This document shows, one piece after another, positions 6,064 to 10,023 of a stretch of 10,023 nt of DNA. Position 1 is the stretch's first letter; each line of letters starts with the position of its first letter. The notes beneath the pieces were generated by a model that made no database searches, was not told where the DNA came from, and was given only the letters and a program-made list of their open reading frames with translations. A program made the position numbers and the translations under genes. The stretch comes from Deltaproteobacteria bacterium. Lineage in GTDB: Bacteria > Myxococcota_A > SURF-8. The stretch covers positions 1-10,023 of the forward strand of contig JAKQSH010000208.1 in the NCBI GenBank assembly GCA_029570245.1, given 5' to 3'.

Positions 6064-7194
6064 ATGAGCGCCATTAAATACAGACTTATAAAAAAATCGG
6101 GCATGGCGCGTCGCGCCGAACTGGAAACGCCGCACGGAAAAGTTCAGACGCCGGCATTCATGCCGGTCGGCACTCAGGGCACGGTAAAAGCCATGACGCC
6201 CGAAGAACTGCGCGAACTGGGCGCGGAAATGATATTGTCCAACACATACCATCTTTATCTGCGTCCCGGACACGAGCGAGTAAAGCGTCTCGGCGGACTG
6301 CACCGCATGATGCACTGGGACGGCCCCATCCTTACGGATTCCGGCGGATTTCAGGTTTTTTCGCTTGCCGACATCCGCAAAATCCGCGAAGAAGGCGTAG
6401 AATTTCAGTCTCACATAGACGGCTCGCGACATCTGCTGAGCCCGGAAAAAAGCATCGAAATTCAGGAAGCTCTTGGAGCGGACTTTATTACGGCCTTCGA
6501 TGAATGCCCGGCTGCCGGACAGCCGCGCGACTATGTCATAAAATCCATGGAACTTACAAATCGCTGGGCGGAACGCTGCCTTAAAGCAAAAACCCGCAAC
6601 GACCAGGCGTTGATGGGAGTGGTTCAGGGCGGAGTTCACGAAGACCTGAGAGTCAGGCACGCTCAGCAGATAAGCTCTATGGGCTTCGATGGCTTTTCAA
6701 TCGGTGGGCTGGCAGTAGGAGAAGAAAAAAATCTGACTTACCGCACGATTGAAATCACCACACCGCATCTGCCCGAAAATTACGTCAGACACCTGCTGGG
6801 AGTCGGCACGCCGCAGGATATAATAGAAGGCGCAATGCGCGGCGTTGACATATTCGACTGCGTCATGCCGACCCGCAACGCACGCAACGGCACGATGTTT
6901 ACCCATGCTGGAAAAATCACCATTAAAAACGCCCGCTATCAGGACGACGACGGACCGCTTGATCCTCGGTGCGATTGTTATACCTGCCGCCATTATTCAC
7001 GCGCATACCTGCGGCACCTTTATATAGCAAACGAAATTCTGGCGATGCGTTTAAACACCATACATAACCTGCATTTTTATCAGGAACTTATGGCGCGAAT
7101 CCGGCTGGCGGTCGAAAACGATTCGCTGGAAAGCCTGCGGCGCGAATTCGACTGGAATGAAAGTTCCGTTGAAAATGAAGAGCAGAATTCTTAG
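6064..7194 (+). CDS. tgt: tRNA-guanine transglycosylase (queuosine pathway)
   Basis: Bacterial Tgt swaps guanine 34 of Asp, Asn, His and Tyr tRNAs for the queuosine precursor preQ1, which QueA then modifies. The 376-residue product has family-typical length and all key sites: SNTYHLYLRPG (59-69), the general acid/base D92 in ILTDSGGFQVFSL (89-101), MGVVQGG (184-190), FSIGGLAVGE (211-220), the nucleophile D265 in DIFDCVMPTRNARNG (262-276), and the zinc set C303-x-C305-x2-C308 with H334 in the segment NTIHNLHFY (331-339). I assign catalytic residues by homology with characterised Tgt enzymes. Its ribosome site (GAGGA, 6056-6060) overlaps the queA stop codon, so the two genes are translationally linked. 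The gene ends in tandem stops TAG-TGA-TAA. Confidence 0.98.
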   Translation: MSAIKYRLIKKSGMARRAELETPHGKVQTPAFMPVGTQGTVKAMTPEELRELGAEMILSNTYHLYLRPGHERVKRLGGLHRMMHWDGPILTDSGGFQVFSLADIRKIREEGVEFQSHIDGSRHLLSPEKSIEIQEALGADFITAFDECPAAGQPRDYVIKSMELTNRWAERCLKAKTRNDQALMGVVQGGVHEDLRVRHAQQISSMGFDGFSIGGLAVGEEKNLTYRTIEITTPHLPENYVRHLLGVGTPQDIIEGAMRGVDIFDCVMPTRNARNGTMFTHAGKITIKNARYQDDDGPLDPRCDCYTCRHYSRAYLRHLYIANEILAMRLNTIHNLHFYQELMARIRLAVENDSLESLRREFDWNESSVENEEQNS

Positions 7195-7254
7195 TGATAA
7201 AAGCGGACAGTTTTTGCTTGATTTATACCTGCCGGCGTTTTAGCATCTTCCAAA

Positions 7255-7275
7255 CCGTCATACTTGGAATGACGG
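7255..7275 (+). other. Small perfect hairpin after tgt
   Basis: CCGTCAT (7255-7261) and ATGACGG (7269-7275) form a perfect 7-bp stem around a 7-base loop. No clean T-run follows; the nearest is TTTT about ten bases later. It may be a weak terminator of queA-tgt, the first stem of the downstream leader, or a dispersed palindromic repeat of the genome. Confidence 0.45.
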
Positions 7276-7299
7276 ATGGAGAAGGTTTTCTAATGAGGA

Positions 7300-7394
7300 A
7301 TCAGGCGCAATAAACATCATTGGCTGGTAACTGCCGCAATAGGCAGTCACCCTGATGTGAAAGTCTGCCTGATACTGATTTTCCAGAATGGAAA
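7300..7394 (+). promoter_or_regulatory. Structured 5' leader of the inositol-phosphate synthase gene (nested hairpins, candidate cis-regulatory RNA)
   Basis: Three coaxial helices nest within 7300-7373. P1 is ATCAGGC (7300-7306) with GCCTGAT (7367-7373). P2 is ACATCA (7314-7319) with TGATGT (7353-7358). P3 is GGTaACTGCC (7326-7335) with GGCAGTcACC (7342-7351), with one A/C mismatch and loop GCAATA. Internal loops are 7/8 and 6/1 bases. A separate hairpin, TTTCCA (7380-7385) / TGGAAA (7389-7394), abuts the ribosome site GGGAGG (7395-7400). An alternative pairing, AGGCAG (7341-7346) with CTGCCT (7365-7370), would be exclusive with P1 and P3. The layout fits translational control by a folded leader. 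I do not recognise a known riboswitch class. Confidence 0.55.
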
Positions 7395-7408
7395 GGGAGG
7401 AATTAAAA

Positions 7409-8737
<1,329 letters not shown>

Positions 8738-8780
8738 AAACGAAGTTGACGGCTTAACACAAACTTAAAAATAGGTCGTT

Positions 8781-8812
8781 CAGCCCGCCCCACATGGGGC
8801 GGGCTGTTTTTT
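8781..8812 (+). terminator. Intrinsic (rho-independent) terminator after ino1
   Basis: A perfect 11-bp GC-rich stem, left arm CAGCCCGCCCC (8781-8791) and right arm GGGGCGGGCTG (8796-8806), closes a 4-base ACAT loop and is followed directly by six T residues (8807-8812). This is a textbook intrinsic terminator, 43 bases after the ino1 stop. It separates ino1 from the next gene. Confidence 0.96.
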
Positions 8813-8836
8813 ATCTGTAATCAGGCAATTAATTTA

Positions 8837-8865
8837 TTGACAGCCTTTCGTGAAAAGTTGATAAA
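8837..8865 (+). promoter_or_regulatory. Candidate promoter for the NDT-like/S1 fusion gene
   Basis: TTGACA (8837-8842), a perfect -35, is followed after 17 bases by GATAAA (8860-8865), a four-of-six match to the -10 consensus. It lies just after the ino1 terminator, so the next gene is a separate transcription unit. The leader of about 65 bases is AT-rich and contains other weak -10-like stretches. Confidence 0.55.
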
Positions 8866-8936
8866 TAATGGCTGTGTGATAGCTCAAATAAAGCCTTATA
8901 TTTTAAGATTGATTATATACGTGTTAGAGGTCGATC

Positions 8937-10023
8937 ATGGAAACGTTTGATAAGCAAGGGACTTCGAAGTCCGTATGTCTGGCCGTATCCCCCACAAGAG
9001 CAGATTTGGCAATAGTATTCGAACATGGCATTCTCCCGGCCATTGAAGACAGCCGCCATTTTTGCATTCGAGCAAAAAGCATCTACGAGCGAGGCGATAA
9101 TCTTAACGAAGTTGCGCACGACATCCGACAGGTCGGAACCGTCGTTGCCGATCTTACCGGAAGAGACCCCAACGTGCTCTTTCAGGTGGGATGGGCCCTG
9201 GCTGCGGGGAAACGCCTTATTCTGCTCTCACAGAATGCAGCCGACGCTCCCAACGACCTGCAGGACCAAGTAACATTTATCCCGTACAGTTTCAGCAGTT
9301 CCGGCGCACAGAAACTTCAGAACGACATAAGACTGGCGCTATCGTCTCCTTCTGCGGGCAACTCGTCTTACTCCGGCTCTTACACTTCGGATTTCGAGAT
9401 CATGCCGCGCGAGCGCACCATTGTTTACGAAGAGCTTCGTGGCGGAGATACAATAAGAGGAGTGGTCGTCAGCACCGGTCCTCTCTTCGCTGTAATCCAG
9501 GATGAAAAACGCCGCTGCTTCCGCTTGTACAATACAGATGTGTCGTGGTTCTACAAAGAAGAAAATATGGCCTACCAGTTCCCGGAAGGTTCCAGCATCC
9601 AGGCAACATACATCGGCGAAGACAACCACGGCAACCTTAAAATAAGTCTTAAAGAAAGCGACGAAAATCCCTGGCCGGAACTTCTGGAGCGCTATGTCAT
9701 CGGCGACACCATAACCGGAAGCGTAAAATGGCGGGACGCCCGTCGATACGGAGTGGAAATCGACGACGAAGGAACAATCGGCCTGCTGCCCATAAGTGAA
9801 ATTAAAACTCAGGACGTAAGCGACGGTTCACAGTTCAGCGCACAGATTCGCGCCATAAGCGAAGAAACAGGAATAATTCTCGGCATCGGCGAAGACCCCT
9901 GGAACGACATCGACTTTGACGAAGGCGAAATCATAGAAGGCAAAGTCGTCAAAGTTCTGCCATACGGTCTGCTGGTAGAACTGAGTCCCGGCGCTGTCGG
10001 ACTGTGGCATGCGTCAAACGGCT
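8937..10023 (+). CDS. Nucleoside-deoxyribosyltransferase/TIR-like domain fused to S1 RNA-binding repeats (partial, cut by right edge)
   Basis: The frame is open for 362 codons from ATG 8937 (AGAGG at 8926-8930, six bases upstream) and runs off the window. Residues about 12-120 form a small Rossmann-like domain: CLAVSP (14-19), VVADLTGRDPNVLFQVGWAL (69-88), GKRLILLS (91-98). The DLTGRxPNVxxxxG signature is that of the nucleoside 2-deoxyribosyltransferase/TIR-like superfamily. Family members usually have Glu two residues after the position of L81; here it is Q83. Residues about 136-160 are a Ser/Tyr-rich linker. Three S1-type beta-barrel repeats follow, starting near GDTIRGVV (170-177), GDTITGSV (256-263) and GEIIEGKV (330-337, truncated), with ENPW (243-246) and DPW (320-322) linkers like those in ribosomal protein S1. 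The gene product probably binds RNA. Function is unknown, and further repeats may lie outside the window. Confidence 0.85.
   Translation, partial: METFDKQGTSKSVCLAVSPTRADLAIVFEHGILPAIEDSRHFCIRAKSIYERGDNLNEVAHDIRQVGTVVADLTGRDPNVLFQVGWALAAGKRLILLSQNAADAPNDLQDQVTFIPYSFSSSGAQKLQNDIRLALSSPSAGNSSYSGSYTSDFEIMPRERTIVYEELRGGDTIRGVVVSTGPLFAVIQDEKRRCFRLYNTDVSWFYKEENMAYQFPEGSSIQATYIGEDNHGNLKISLKESDENPWPELLERYVIGDTITGSVKWRDARRYGVEIDDEGTIGLLPISEIKTQDVSDGSQFSAQIRAISEETGIILGIGEDPWNDIDFDEGEIIEGKVVKVLPYGLLVELSPGAVGLWHASNG

Noticed and set aside
5716..6660. Long antisense reading frame (314 codons, minus) across queA and tgt.
   Set aside because: It is opposite two strongly conserved enzymes, has no recognisable domain, and crosses their junction; it is a codon-bias shadow.
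7255..7275. Intrinsic terminator for queA-tgt.
   Set aside because: The stem is only 7 bp and is not followed directly by a T-run, so I list it only as a hairpin of uncertain role.
7285..7373. Possible cobalamin riboswitch in the ino1 leader, because pieces such as GGAATCAGGCGCAA and TGCCGCAA resemble parts of that class.
   Set aside because: The strongly conserved 3' B12 box (AGCCAGGAGACCTGCC-like) is absent, the fragments do not sit in the required helices, and the nested P1-P3 pairing explains the same bases better.
7388..7408. Earlier ATG at 7388 for inositol-phosphate synthase.
   Set aside because: Its codons encode the ribosome site itself (GAAAGGGAGG), it lies in a hairpin, and no ribosome site precedes it.

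Overview
This window reads like a chromosomal stretch of a Gram-negative bacterium with a deltaproteobacterial or Myxococcota-like character. The clues are a secreted M64 metallopeptidase with an acidic Asp-Gly-Asp linker and a C-terminal Cys / membrane helix / Arg tail resembling MYXO-CTERM sorting tails, a small cysteine-rich lipoprotein, and a stand-alone GspE-N-type domain on a long acidic tail. Base composition looks balanced. I cannot name the lineage from sequence alone, and I see no tRNA, rRNA, CRISPR array, IS element or phage gene.

Layout, left half. Bases 1-327 (minus) hold the N-terminal receiver domain of a response regulator that runs off the left edge. It is divergent from a 594-residue protein (545-2329, plus) with an N-terminal GspE/MshE-N-like domain followed by about ten copies of an acidic/aromatic motif. 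That gene converges on a minus-strand group: a cysteine-rich lipoprotein (2650-2979, best read from a TTG start) closely followed by an FmdB-type zinc ribbon protein (2352-2645). Upstream of these, also on the minus strand, is the M64 peptidase (3046-4857).

Layout, right half. All genes are on the plus strand: queA (5020-6057) and tgt (6064-7194) form a tight queuosine tRNA-modification operon. A 214-base leader with three stem-loops follows, then myo-inositol-1-phosphate synthase (7409-8737), which ends at a textbook intrinsic terminator. The last gene (8937 to beyond the right edge) has its own promoter and encodes an unusual fusion: a nucleoside-deoxyribosyltransferase/TIR-like Rossmann domain followed by at least three S1 RNA-binding repeats.

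The genes do not form one pathway. The parts that look least ordinary are the NDT-like/S1 fusion protein, the nested hairpin leader of the inositol-phosphate synthase gene, the repeated-motif scaffold protein, and an 8-bp-arm inverted repeat in the divergent peptidase/queA promoter region whose sequence recurs at the lipoprotein promoter.
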